Assembly: GCA_014338405.1 (NCBI GenBank)
Contig: JTDE01002934.1
Span: 16,570 to 80,569 of the forward strand
DNA: 64,000 bases
Reading direction: 5' to 3'
Source of the DNA: Paragonimus skrjabini miyazakii
Lineage: Eukaryota > Platyhelminthes > Trematoda > Plagiorchiida > Troglotrematidae
Made by a program: the position numbers and the translations under genes. How positions within the stretch are numbered: position 1 is the first letter of the stretch; every line of letters starts with the position of its first letter. The notes beneath the pieces are model-generated. The model ran no database searches. It was not told where the DNA came from and saw only the letters and a list, made by a program, of their open reading frames with translations. This document shows, piece by piece, positions 23,247 to 33,779 of this stretch.

Positions 23247-24441
23247 TCATCATGTGTACCGCCGGCCAACAATTGCCGTATTTTTCGACTGTGAAAGTGC
23301 GTTCGATTCGGTGGATCGATCTACACTTTTAGAGTCGCTTAAGGGCAACGGTGTACCGACCAAGTATGTGAACGTACTGTCGGCGCTTTACTCCCATACT
23401 TCGGCTCAGGTTAGGGTTTACGGTAAACTGTCTGACAGTTTCAGCACCAGGAGCGGCTTACGTCAAGGCTGTCCCCTATCACTATTTTTGTTCAATTTCG
23501 TCACGGACGAAATAACGGAGAATTGTCTGCGGCACTCAAATGATGCTGGTGTGGACCTCCTACCTGGTGGAAGGCTGACTGATCTTGATTATGCTGAAGA
23601 CAAGGTGTTGTTGTTTGACAACTTTGATGCGGCACAAACAACGCTGAGCGAAATTTGGCATTTTGCTAAGTACTTCGGAATGCGCTTTGCAGCATCGAAA
23701 TGCGAAGTGCTTCTGCACGATTGTTGCGACTACGTAGATTTAATGTTAGATAATGAAGCCATGGAGGTTGTTGACTGGTTTGTATGCCTGGGAAGCTGCA
23801 TCAACGACGGCGGCGGAGGTGTAGGGAATGAAATAGAAGCGCGTATTTCCAAGGCTAGAGCAGTGTTTACTAATCTGAGGCACTTATGGCGACAGAAAGG
23901 TATCTATCTGAAGCTGAAGGGTCGCGTACATCAGACAACAGTGAGGGCTGTATTACTTTACGGTAGCGAAACCTGGCCACTCAGGGTAGAAGACCTTAAC
24001 CGTATTCAGATGTTTGACCACCGATGTCTGCGTTCAATCACTCGTATCGGGTGGCACCAACGAGTGAGTAACAAGGAGGTTAGGAAGCAGGTGTTTGACA
24101 CTGATTGTCAAACGAGTTCTTTTGTTCAGTCCCTATACTTCTACAGATTTAGATGGTTAGGTCATGTACTAAGGATGCCAGCTAGTCGTCTGCCACACCC
24201 AGCACTGTTTGCCGATGCTGTGGTCGATTGGCGCAAGGTGCGAGGTGGACAGATGATGACCTGGCGTAGACAAATGAAATCGTTCACGAAGGGGTTGGCT
24301 ACTGTAGATCGGATTCGTCTTCCAGGCTGGAGCCCTCGCGACTCACAGAGTCGGTGGCTTGAGACGTTAAGTGAGATGGGGGCTAACCGAGATCAGTGGC
24401 GTAAATGTTGTCGTTGTTTGTCCGAGTTGTGTGTGAGGTGA
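23233..24441 (+). CDS. RTE-like reverse transcriptase ORF, open but with YAED active site
   Basis: The 402-codon frame covers the second half of an RTE-like reverse transcriptase plus its C-terminal domain. Recognisable blocks in order: RRPTIAVFFDCESAFDSVDR (finger/palm), SGLRQGCPLS, LDYAEDKVLLF (palm active site), FAASKCEVLL, VCLGSCI, RAVLLYGSETW, FDHRCLRSI, RFRWLGHVLRMP and WRKVRGGQMMTWRR. The palm motif is YAED where functional enzymes have YADD, so the catalytic aspartate pair is broken. The first seven codons (to about 23252) come from the 3' UTR of copy B, so the ATG is accidental. No endonuclease part is present. The copy is a 5'-truncated insertion with no stop, hence probably young, but not expected to be active. 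Confidence 0.88.
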   Translation: MKGRLHHVYRRPTIAVFFDCESAFDSVDRSTLLESLKGNGVPTKYVNVLSALYSHTSAQVRVYGKLSDSFSTRSGLRQGCPLSLFLFNFVTDEITENCLRHSNDAGVDLLPGGRLTDLDYAEDKVLLFDNFDAAQTTLSEIWHFAKYFGMRFAASKCEVLLHDCCDYVDLMLDNEAMEVVDWFVCLGSCINDGGGGVGNEIEARISKARAVFTNLRHLWRQKGIYLKLKGRVHQTTVRAVLLYGSETWPLRVEDLNRIQMFDHRCLRSITRIGWHQRVSNKEVRKQVFDTDCQTSSFVQSLYFYRFRWLGHVLRMPASRLPHPALFADAVVDWRKVRGGQMMTWRRQMKSFTKGLATVDRIRLPGWSPRDSQSRWLETLSEMGANRDQWRKCCRCLSELCVR

Positions 24442-24729
24442 GTACACTTGATGACGCGGGGCAGTGAAAGCCACAAGGAAGATGTCTTGCTGATGACGCC
24501 TTACTTTCACCTACAGCTCGGTAGTTTGTTTGCAAGGTATAGGCGCCTTAATGTTGTATGTTTGAATGTAAACGTAGCTATTTTCCAGTGGTTATGTCCC
24601 ATCCCCTTCCCTTTTTTTCTTCTCTCTTCTTATACAGGGTTTGCATTTTCTTCTTCATGGTTGTGTGACAGTTAAGCATCAGTGTGAGCCACTGATGTAT
24701 TGCTGTCTACGATGATGATGATGATGATG
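23253..24729 (+). mobile_element. RTE-like LINE copy A, 5' truncated, inserted in copy B
   Basis: The element starts inside the reverse-transcriptase region at 23253 and ends in a GAT/ATG trinucleotide tail at 24711-24729, the sort of short 3' repeat usual for RTE elements. The 6 bp TCATCA is found on both sides (23247-23252 and 24730-24735) and reads as the target-site duplication. The 5' truncation, the tail and the duplication fit target-primed reverse transcription. Confidence 0.85.
24711..24729 (+). repeat. GAT/ATG microsatellite tail of copy A
   Basis: Six perfect GAT units plus one base at the 3' end of copy A, immediately followed by the TCATCA duplication. Confidence 0.9.
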
Positions 24730-24735
24730 TCATCA

Positions 24736-25575
24736 GCAAGACAGCTTCCTTACGGCTTTCACTCCCCCTCATCATTAGGTGCACTCACTTCACGGACAGT
24801 TCTGTCAAACAACGATAACATTCATGCCACTGAGATCGGCTAGCTATCATGTCACCCAAATTCTGGAGCCACCGACCATGGGAGTCACGGTGTCCCCAGC
24901 ATGAGAGACGAACCCAACATATGCTGGACAGCTCCTTAGTGAACGACTTCACTTCCCTACGCCAGGTCATCATCTGTCCACCTCGCACAGCGTCGAGGGA
25001 GTGCTCAGTGTGCCAAATGACTAGTTGGCATCCTTAATACATGACGTAACCACGTAAGTGTGCAAATGTGAGGACAAAACAAAATAATTCGTTTGACAAT
25101 CACTTACAAGTAGCCATTTCCTAACCTTCTCGTTGTTCACTCGCTGGCGCCACACGATTCGAGCGATTGTATGCAGAAATCACTGGTCATATACCTGAAG
25201 GCGGTTCACGTTTTCTATCTTGAGCGGCCATGTTTCGCTTCGTAAGGCAATATAGCCCTCACTGTTGCTTTGTACACGCGACCCCTAAGCTTCAGAGAGA
25301 TGACTCTCTGTAGCCAAATGTGCTCCAGTTTAACAAATACCGTCCTAGCTTTAGAAATACCCCCTTCTATTTCACCCCTATACCTCTATGTAATCACAGC
25401 AACCTTACAGAAACACTTCGCACTGCACTTCTTTGTTGCAAAGCGGACGCTGAAGTATTCAGCAGAACGTGAAATAACGTTTAGCATTGTTTGTTCTGCC
25501 TGAAAGTTGTCAAACAGCAACACGCTGTCGTCAGCATAGTCCAGATTAGTCAGTTTTTGCCATGTAAACAGAAGT
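24736..25575 (-). mobile_element. RTE-like copy B, reverse transcriptase part (older host copy)
   Basis: Minus strand. The C-terminal end reads RGGQMMTWRREVKSFTKEL and HRDSHGRWLQNLGDM in one frame (24785-24988). Further in, blocks in shifting frames include KARTVFVKLEH, LKLRGRVYKATVRAIL and LTNLDYADDSVLLF, the last with a canonical YADD. Several stops and shifts make it a pseudogene, clearly older than copy A. Its 3' UTR continues at 23246-23055 on the far side of copy A. Confidence 0.85.
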
Positions 25576-27814
25576 AAGAAATGCTGAACTTCGCAACGTA
25601 TCTCTCGATATCATTTTGCTGCACCCTACTGATTGCATCTAGCCGTGGAACGCAATCACATACTTAACATAAACATTTTTTACTTTGACTGCTGTAAATC
25701 CCTACATAGAGAGCCACGAAGAAGCATGTGGGTAAATAAGTACGAGTGTACCAAAGCAGAATATGAAGGAAAGAAAACGGACGGACGAAAATTTATCCGC
25801 TGCTCACAGTTCACTTATAATACATCTAGATTACCACGACCAATTCGTAACCAAAGAAAAAAAGGTTCGGTCTGTTGGTCTACAACATCTGCCTTTTCAT
25901 CTGTAGCTATAAAAGGCTTGACCAAATACGTGCTTCAAAAATGCAGCGCCATGGTCTCCAGGAGTTCACCGTGTAGTACGGCATTTCCGACGTCTGTTAA
26001 AGCTTTCATCGTGGAAACCGGATGATTCATATCAATACTAAATGTTGTATCATGTCCACCTCAGTTCTCTTTAATCTAACACAATAAATAGACTACTGTA
26101 TTCAGAAAACGTGGACAGAACTTAAGTCACTAACTTCCTTGTGACCACTTGATAACATGGTTTCGTACCAGTGCAAAAGTTGAATAAGTGGTGGTTGCAA
26201 CCAGTGATTCGATGAAATCAATGGGTGCGGTTTGTTTACTCCTTAGTGTATCCAATATACACAACGCGTCGAACTGGCCGTAAGAGTCAGGTAATAAAAA
26301 TAAATTATTCCGAGCTCATGCTTCGATTGCTTTTATGTTGCCTGCCCCATTGTGATCGTCCGGAAACGAAACATGAAAAAGGCCAGCAACAGAGTAGGGG
26401 CATTGAATGATTCCGCGATGAGCAAATACGCCACGTTGAAACCAATGGCCGAGAAAGTCCGTTAGACAGTTATCATGAATATTCATAAGGTTGCACATCT
26501 GCGTGCATTCAATTTATGTGTCAGGTCACACAGATTCACTGCAATCAACCCGGCCGGCAACTCTTCTCAAATAGCCGTATCCCAGAAAAGTAAATGCTCT
26601 GGTTAGCACAGTGGATCAGCAACGTAGTGAATGTGAAAGGTTAACGCTGGTTTGCCTTTGCAACTGAAACGTCTTGGCAAAAACCCGAACCATAAAACTG
26701 ACGATCGATAACATACTCACCGTTTTGACTAAGGTTGCTCGCGTCAGAAACCACTATTTGGGCATCTTAGCACTCCCTTATTGATAATCTAACAAAAATT
26801 GGCTATCAAAAAGAGAACGTGTTGATAAGCAATGTAGGTTGTAATGACAAGAATGCTCACATTTCTAATACAAGCAACTATAGTAAAACTGATTACAAAC
26901 AGGATGACACGCACCTGAATGAGCATTAAGTAGCGGGCTTTTTCAAACGTTGAAAAGGACAAGGCGCACCAACCGAGCTACGTTTAATCGACTACCGGTT
27001 TCGTCAACATTGTTTATGTCAGCGGTTACAGTCCTGTCAGACTGATAATTATCTGCAAAATATGAGGTGGCATCACGGTTTGTTCTGAGTGTGTATCACG
27101 TTTGGCCAGTTACTTACTGGAGACAACTTATATGAAGATGCGGTGGAAATGATTCTTCCAAAGAAGTACAATATACCCACAGAAAAGTATATCCTTGTAG
27201 TAGGTCGCTATAACGCTTCGCAGAGTGAATTTCGGTGCACACGTACGTGATTAGTGGTTCAATTTCATCTGTTCGCTTTAATCTCTGAAGATAAACATCA
27301 TGTTTCCAGTGGATTTAAAAGAAAAACCAAGCTGTAATAGTACTCTGTAACCCAAGTTGCCATTTTGTTATCCATCCTGTGGCGATTTAGGATTGATGAA
27401 AGGTAAAATGGAAAGAATTCCTTACTATCATTTGTGAATTTTTAGCTGATTTAACGCCGGAATTTCACATTTCTGTATTCATGTAACGTAGAAATGATAT
27501 ACCGAAAGCGGAAATTATGTACCTGACAAATGTCGGTTATACATGCTACGTTTTCACTGAAGAACTTCCACTAGGATCAGTTATACTTGATCCTATTGTT
27601 TCTGTCGAAACTACAAGTTTTGGACTAAACTGCTCACGAATAGTCGAAAATAGGCGCAGGTTGAATGTTCTTTGATAGGCTTTTCCGAAACCACAAAATC
27701 ATGTATGGCTCCGTAATTAATTAACCAATTGATCGCGCATCCCGAGCTTTCCAGAATACGCGCCGGCGAACTGCCACATCGCTCACGCGACCAGTCCACT
27801 TAATGTGGGCCAAT
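25576..27814. other. PLOD intron without recognised features
   Basis: A 130-codon plus-strand frame at 25633-26025 and its antisense were inspected and not recognised. Nothing else was seen. Confidence 0.35.
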
Positions 27815-28349
27815 TGGTGAGCAGACATCGATGGTCAAACACAGCAGGCCTGTTGACATCTTCTTTGTGAACAGGCCACGTTTCCGAACCATAAAGCAAA
27901 ATGGAACGTACACAGGCATTATATACCCTTCCTTTCAGCGATAACCGGACGCCTTTTCGACGCCAGAGATGACGCAGTTTGGCAAACGTAATTCGTGCCT
28001 TTGAAATCTTTGCTGATATCCCATCAGCAATATTACAGGCTGATGAGATAGTACTACCCAAATAAGTGAAACTGTCCACAGTCTCAAGCGGATTACCTGC
28101 AATGAAGAAAGTAAGGATAGAAATGCCTCGATCTTGAAGCAGCACTTTGCACTTTGAAGGTGCGAAGCGCACTCCATACAAACCAACTCGGTCACTCAAC
28201 TTGTCCAACATGGTCTGCATGTTTTTGGCAGGGCAACTAAGTAAGACAATATTGTCTGCGTACTCCAGATCGGTCAATCTAGCGCCAGGAAGAAGCTCAA
28301 CACCAAGCCCACTGTATTCCCGAAGCGAACCCTCCAGAATGTCGTCCAC
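27783..28349 (-). pseudogene. RTE-like reverse transcriptase of copy C, C-terminal half, YADN
   Basis: The frame contains LTDLEYADNIVLLSC, where the second catalytic aspartate of YADD is replaced by asparagine, then FAPSKCKVLLQDRG, FTYLGSTIS, SILLYGSETWPV and FDHRCL. After that the homology ends and the last residues (from about 27815) are unrelated flanking sequence. Confidence 0.85.
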
Positions 28350-29047
28350 GACAAAATTGAACAGGAAGAGGGGAATCGGACACTTCTGACGAAACCATTA
28401 GAAGTGACGAATGCCCGAGACAGTTGTCCATAAACTCTCACCCTGCTTGCAGAGTGAGCATACAGTGATCTTAACAGATTCACGTATATCCCTGGTACTC
28501 CCTTGCAGAGAAGGCAGCTCCCGAAAACGTTACGAGCAACTGAATCGAAGGCAGCCTTCAGGTCCAAAAAGACCACGACTGTTGGCTGTCTGTAAGAGTG
28601 CCGAAGTTCCAAGATCCGTCGCAAAATAAAAATTTGATCAATGCAACCTCGACTGGATCGGAATCCTGCCTGTTCTTCGCGTATCTGGCTTTCTCTGGGC
28701 TTAGTGAGCCGACGTAAAATGAGACCAGTGAGTAACTTGGACGCAATAGACATCAAACCGATGCCCCTGTGGTTGTCACATAGACTTCGGGCCCCCCTTT
28801 TGAAAACGGGAATGACTGTTGATAGGCACCAATCATGAGGTACCTCTTCAGTCCCCCAGATCGTCTGGAGGAGTTTTGCCAGTTCTGATGTCAACCTCTC
28901 CCCACCATCCTTGAAAAGAGAAGGAGGGAGGAGGTCTGGACCAGAAGTCTTATTACGCTTCAATAACTTGAGCTCCAGGACCAATTCTGCGTCCGACAGA
29001 GGACCGTCTGGAATGCAATAACTGACCAATCGGGTCCCGTTGTCCAT
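28274..29047 (-). pseudogene. RTE-like reverse transcriptase of copy C, N-terminal half
   Basis: One open frame of 257 codons with KRNKTSGPDLLPPSLFKDGG, VIPVFKRGARSLCDNHRGI, EEQAGFRSSRGCIDQIFIL and VVFLDLKAAFDSV, in family order. The frame shifts at about 28350, just after the (V)RQGCP region, and continues in the frame at 28349-27783. Confidence 0.85.
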
Positions 29048-29724
29048 GTGATCTCGTTGAGGCCAACTGAACTACTGTTCAACCCACCTGTTAAGTCGGC
29101 AAGATTGACTGGTAATAAGTAAAACATCTTTTTCACATGTGGTCTCACTAACACCCACTCGACGGCCAGTACAACCACGGATCGGGAAAGGAAACCTTCT
29201 GCTATTTTCAGACGAAAAGGTTTTTTTGTCTCTTTTGATTGTTCGATCAAGTATTGCTCACGGTCTTTGCGCAAGCTTTTAGTCAGCGTGCGTTCAAGTT
29301 CTCGACGGTCTTCATCATATTCAGAACCAGGTGGGATCGAGCGACGCTTGTTCATAAGGTTTATCGACGTGACGGAAATCTAGTTCTGTCGCAACTTGAC
29401 AGTCCCATCGGAACATGCCTGTTCACAGCATGCTATCATGACTTCGGCGATTTGTTCCCAATGTTCGTTAGGATCACTCACCTGACTCGAATTGAGCAAC
29501 TTCTTCATCAGCGCCTTTCGGTAAGCGTTCCTTATATCATCGTTCGAATGCCAGTTAAGCACCTTGCATTTACGAGCGTAGATCATCTGGGCAAATGACA
29601 AAACAAAACGGGCACGCACAACAGCATGGTCCGAGTTCAGGTGGTTACTCCAAAAGACACGACAATCACTAACAGAGTGGCGCCACCTGTAACTAACTGC
29701 TATATGATCCAATTGTGTCCACAA

Positions 29725-30670
29725 ATGGGAAGCACACGGAGGTCTCCAAGAAACACAGTGCTTCTTCCTGTGTTAGAATGCGGTGCGCGAAATACAGAGA
29801 CCGTGGGATGTGCACAGCTGCAGCAGTCTTTCGCCATCATCAGTGCGTTGTGCCCGGACACTAAACATACCTCCTAGCCACTTCTCATCCGAAGAAAGAC
29901 GGTCAAGCTGAGCATTAAAATCGCCCGCTAGTATGATGATGTCTGAGTGTTTAGTTTGCCTCAGAAGATCAACGAGGGAGTCATAGAACGCATCCTACGT
30001 AGCATCCGAACAGCTGTCCATCGGAACGTACGCCGATATAATGAATACACAACGCCTTTCTGAGCTGCGTCGACAGACTGTAACCGACTTATTGAGTCTG
30101 ACAGCTCACAAGCGACTGTTCACCGGGATCCAATCCAGCAAACATTGCTCTGTTCTGAAACTCAGTGCGATTCTCACCCCCAGCTTGACCGCGAGATTCA
30201 GCTTCGGTGTCACCAGAAACCCTGAGATAGAAGAGCTCGGATCGACAGTTATCTAGGAGTGAGCTCAAATGGATAACCGTGCTAGAATCGTAGATTCGCG
30301 TCTCCGACACACAGCAAACATCAAGCTCCAGACTTGAGAGAGTACTTACCAGAGCAGCTTGCTGACCGACTTGTCGGACAGTGCGGACATTAAAGATGCC
30401 AATGCCTACCAGTTGTCTCGGCCTCAGAAAACAATTATCACCCGAAGGCACGTGGGAGGCAGAAAACATGTGGGGTACAGTAGTAGTAGGAAATTGTGCT
30501 GGGTGAGTAATGTCATTGGCGGAAGAACGATAACTTCTGATACTTCCCGGTCGTTTATGCCGCGGAAGGAGGTTGACTTGATTGACCACACCCCGAGTCT
30601 CTGAATCGAAAGTTTGACTTGCGAGACAAAAGGATATAGGGTTTTCTTGGGGGACCCTACCCGGATCCAA
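29725..30670 (-). pseudogene. RTE-like endonuclease domain of copy C, frameshifted
   Basis: The frame at 30670-30089 reads GIFNVRTVRQVGQQAALVST and LELDVCCVSETRIYDSS, the N-terminal AP-endonuclease blocks (including the catalytic E in SETR). Past 30250 the frame is broken, but GDFNAQL-like and SDEKWLGGMF-like pieces can be found further on in other frames. It would have nicked target DNA to start target-primed reverse transcription. It is not functional as it stands. Confidence 0.8.
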
Positions 30671-30690
30671 TAACTCAAGAGTCTGAATTA

Positions 30691-32310
30691 TTCGGCAGCC
30701 CGAGGGCGCGGTGAATAAGACGGTGATGTCTCATTCTAAGCACTGCTGCGCGCAGTGGATGTACTTGAAGCTACATCAAGCTTTTGAGAGATAACAAATG
30801 TTTTCCGACCGTATTAGACGATACGCCGGCGGTCACGGTCAACCGTTGGGCGATCGGAGTACTCTTTGTTTGTGGATATCTTTTCTAATCCCCTTCTTCC
30901 TGATACAGAAGACAGCAGTTCCGCAACTACGAAAATAGTTCTGCTTTATGTTCATAGGATCGTGCCTCACTACCTAAGCACCCCTACACGGTCAGTAGTG
31001 CGACATACAATCCTATGAGTGTAACTGCTTTTCGTCTGACTGCTCCTGTTTGGCCTGTCTGACAAGGTTGCACGTGGAAGGACGAAGTCCTAGTCAGCAT
31101 AGCTCGCCGGATCAAGACCGTACACAAGCCCGACCACCTCGCCAAGGTAGCAGTATGGGTCTGGTTCTGGTCGTCAGGCTTTTTCTTTATCGAGTTTAAC
31201 TCAGTACCTCACCATAAATACGTGAATGTCTTAAAACAGAACATTAGGATTATCAGTTTATACTGCCACTAGTCAACACTCCCAGAAAACTTAAGTGGAA
31301 AAAAATGACTGGTTGGATGTGCTTCCAAGATAAGGCCAATATTTGTGCACACCACAAAACTCACATCACTAAAACTTAATTCAAAACCAAAGGTCTTTAA
31401 GCAAAATTACCACGTGACAATATTAAGTTTCATAACACACTGAGACTTAGTTGAATTGGGTTTAGATGGCATTTACGAATGTACCCAAGAAGACATACAT
31501 CTGATTTGTGCGTTATCCATTTGTTGGGAGTATCTAGCAATCTGAACTATTCAGGTGCATCATAGACCTTGCAATAAATAACATCTAGATATTAACAGTT
31601 GATGGAGTACAAAGCAAGAGAACGAAAGGAAACTTAGCTGCATAATAATGGACCGGCTGAGGAAATTCTTTTTGTGATGGAGTCAAAGTTCTACTTAGAA
31701 CTGCAAGATGCTTGACTGGACTATGAAATTAATGTTAACTTTAATTTGTTTGCTTGAGATCGAAAACGTCTTTAGGCACGTTGTGACTAAATTTGTTCGT
31801 TCAGGCTATGCCTTCGTCATGATGCTCCATAACGTTATAATATCAAAGTACTCCTACCTGAAAGTCAATCGTTGATAAGGAGACATTTTAGACATTCTTC
31901 TACCCATAGAGAAGTATCGGATATTTTGAACAGATGTGACATCAGGTTGAGGCAAATAAATGCTGATGGTCACCGTTTTCTGTGGGGTCAATCGGTACAG
32001 GGACGGCAACCGTAAAGTGCACAAAAACTAACCCACCATAGTGACGACCGTGGCTATTGGATTCTCAAATCACCAGTTTATATGACAGGCTGTCCTAGTT
32101 AGCTATCGTACGGACCACGTGGTCCCCAACTCTGAAATGAACTTGTGAAAGATACCAAGAGTCTATGGTGAATGAAGTGCAGTACACAAAACCCAGATAG
32201 AGTGAGAAGGAACAAATAACCTGTAATGTCAGAATAGAGGGAACTGTACTACAGTAAGCACAATTAGCTGTAACAAAACATCATTCATTTCGTTATCATA
32301 ATTTGGGGGG
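30691..32310. other. PLOD intron without recognised features
   Basis: No element was recognised between copy C and the palindrome at 32311. Confidence 0.4.
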
Positions 32311-32375
32311 AAAGTTGTTAGAATTCTAACAACTTTCGTTCAAATCAGTCATTTAAATGACTGATTTGAACGAAA
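32311..32375. repeat. Two overlapping perfect palindromes (26 bp and 42 bp)
   Basis: 32311-32336 is a perfect 26 bp palindrome centred on GAATTC. 32334-32375 is a perfect 42 bp palindrome centred on ATTTAAAT. They share three bases. Neither has a spacer, so either could extrude as a cruciform. Confidence 0.95.
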
Positions 32376-32651
32376 ATAAACAAGAATTGGATCACGTCTT
32401 AAATGTCTAAGTCGTTTGGATACAGTTTACTGTTTACGAGTATACAAACAATTTAAAAAGTATGGCGGACAGTGCACTTTTCATGAAAAGAACCATAAAG
32501 CCAACTCATCTTTTACACAGGAAAAGAGCGCATTTATAATATTAAAATGCACATACCAAAGATAATCCAAAGTTTTAAAATTAATTTTGACCAATGTGAT
32601 CAAACTTAAGATTTGTACACATATGTTGGAACTGTAAGTCAGTTAACTTAC

Positions 32652-32877
32652 GCATCTACAAACAAAACCAGTTGCTCCTCATCATTTTCGAACTGCTTCA
32701 ATTCTTCCCGTAGAAGTTTTACTTTCTGTCCACCGCCAACAAACTTGGATACATCCCCACCCTTCCATGTTGTCCCAAGTCCCAAAACTTTCACATTAAA
32801 GTTGTTGTGATGAGCGGATCGTAAAAGCCTCTCCAAAGCATCATTTCCCTCAGTTGCAACAGTTAATACTAGCAAAT
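32652..32877 (-). CDS. PLOD: PLOD (lysyl hydroxylase) exon: start of the glycosyltransferase domain
   Basis: This exon encodes the first part of the glycosyltransferase domain of procollagen-lysine 2-oxoglutarate 5-dioxygenase, an ER enzyme that hydroxylates collagen lysines and, in some family members, glycosylates the product. Family hallmarks read in order are LLVLTVATEGND, VKVLGLGTTWKGGDV, GGGQKVKLL and LVLFVDA. The acceptor is a pyrimidine-rich stretch ending TTTTAG, and the donor is GATGC|GTAAGT, in phase 2. The intron upstream starts GGTAAGC right at the edge of the 32924-33023 gap, so the preceding exon lies at least partly in the gap. The signal-peptide exon was not found. The final D-A joins Y-D of the next exon to complete a D-x-x-D motif, which binds Mn2+ in human LH3 (established knowledge). 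Family assignment is very secure. Confidence 0.93.
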
Positions 32878-32923
32878 CTAAAAGTTTCAAAAAACCACGA
32901 TTATCAATTATGTTCTGCTTACC

Positions 32924-33023
32924 NNNNNNNNNNNNNNNNNNNNNNNNNNNNNNNNNNNNNNNNNNNNNNNNNNNNNNNNNNNNNNNNNNNNNNNNNNNNN
33001 NNNNNNNNNNNNNNNNNNNNNNN
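32924..33023. other. Assembly gap of 100 N
   Basis: Exactly 100 undetermined bases, the usual placeholder for a gap of unknown size. It falls directly upstream of the PLOD exon at 32652-32877, and the intron donor GGTAAGC stands at its edge, so at least part of a PLOD exon is hidden. Confidence 0.97.
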
Positions 33024-33414
33024 GGAATAAACCTACACGACTTAACAAACAATTGCGTCAAACACCGTTTTTGGAAAAGAAAGTAGGTTTGCGCCAGAAT
33101 CCATATCAGACTGTTATTTATTATTAACTTTCTTACACGGCGGTTCTTACGAATTTATTTCCTGCACGCGGGTGACTCGGCTTAACTATCCGCCAGGAGT
33201 AAATGTTCACATGAGTAGTCAGTTAATATGTGAGTTTTAATATATTCTGAATGGTAATTGATGAAGTATATTTGAAAACTTGAAGTGTGCTCAGTTGCTA
33301 TAAGAAATAAGTTTGTTTCAATGTAGTAAACGTTTAGATCAGGCACAATAAGAAACCGTGATATTTGGATAAAGAATTTGCAATGTGCAACCGAAACCAG
33401 CAGGCGCGCATGAG

Positions 33415-33640
33415 TTGAATTTGACTTAGTGACAGAGCGTGCTGCTGTGATGTCGCCGTTCTAGTTATCGTTTAGGTAAGTCGTGTGCATGGCTTACTGG
33501 GCCTTCGGTTAATGCTTATTTCTTGTTGTTTACTTTTAAAGTATTAATGCTGGAACCCTCTACTTCAGAAGAACGCTGTCCCTCGGTGTCTCTGCGTTGC
33601 TCAACAGGTGGTCTGCAAATGTGACGGACAGTCAGGATGT
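33415..33640 (+). repeat. Dispersed repeat X, copy 1
   Basis: Shares GCTTACTGGGCC, TGCTGGAACCC-like, AACGCTGTCCC, CGGTGTCTC and GTGACGGACAGTCA-like blocks, in order, with 51310-51535 (same strand). No terminal repeats or coding capacity were recognised, so the class is unknown. Confidence 0.7.
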
Positions 33641-33779
33641 GGACGGCCGGATTGTATGTTACAAAATATGTTGACGATATGGCTGATAATTGAACTGTGG
33701 TTGATATAAGGAGTTTAAGCAATAAAAGAATGATGAACGAGCACAATGTAAGTTTTGGAATATTTCTCTTTGAGTTGTG

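Larger units (their letters stand above)
27815..30690 (-). mobile_element. RTE-like LINE copy C (endonuclease plus reverse transcriptase, 3' truncated)
   Basis: This is the longest copy here. In the minus-strand direction it runs from a leader near 30690, through the AP-like endonuclease (30420-29400) to the reverse transcriptase (29050-27815). It stops abruptly after the FDHRCL block near 27815, so the C-terminal domain, 3' UTR and tail are missing. The frame is broken between 30250 and 29725 and again near 29130. It lies in the 11.3 kb PLOD intron on the same strand as the gene. Confidence 0.88.

Noticed and set aside
25633..26025. 130-codon plus-strand frame after RTE-like copy B
   Set aside because: Neither the frame nor its antisense (which reads MNHPVSTMKALTDVG) matches a family I can name, and it does not belong to the RTE-like element.
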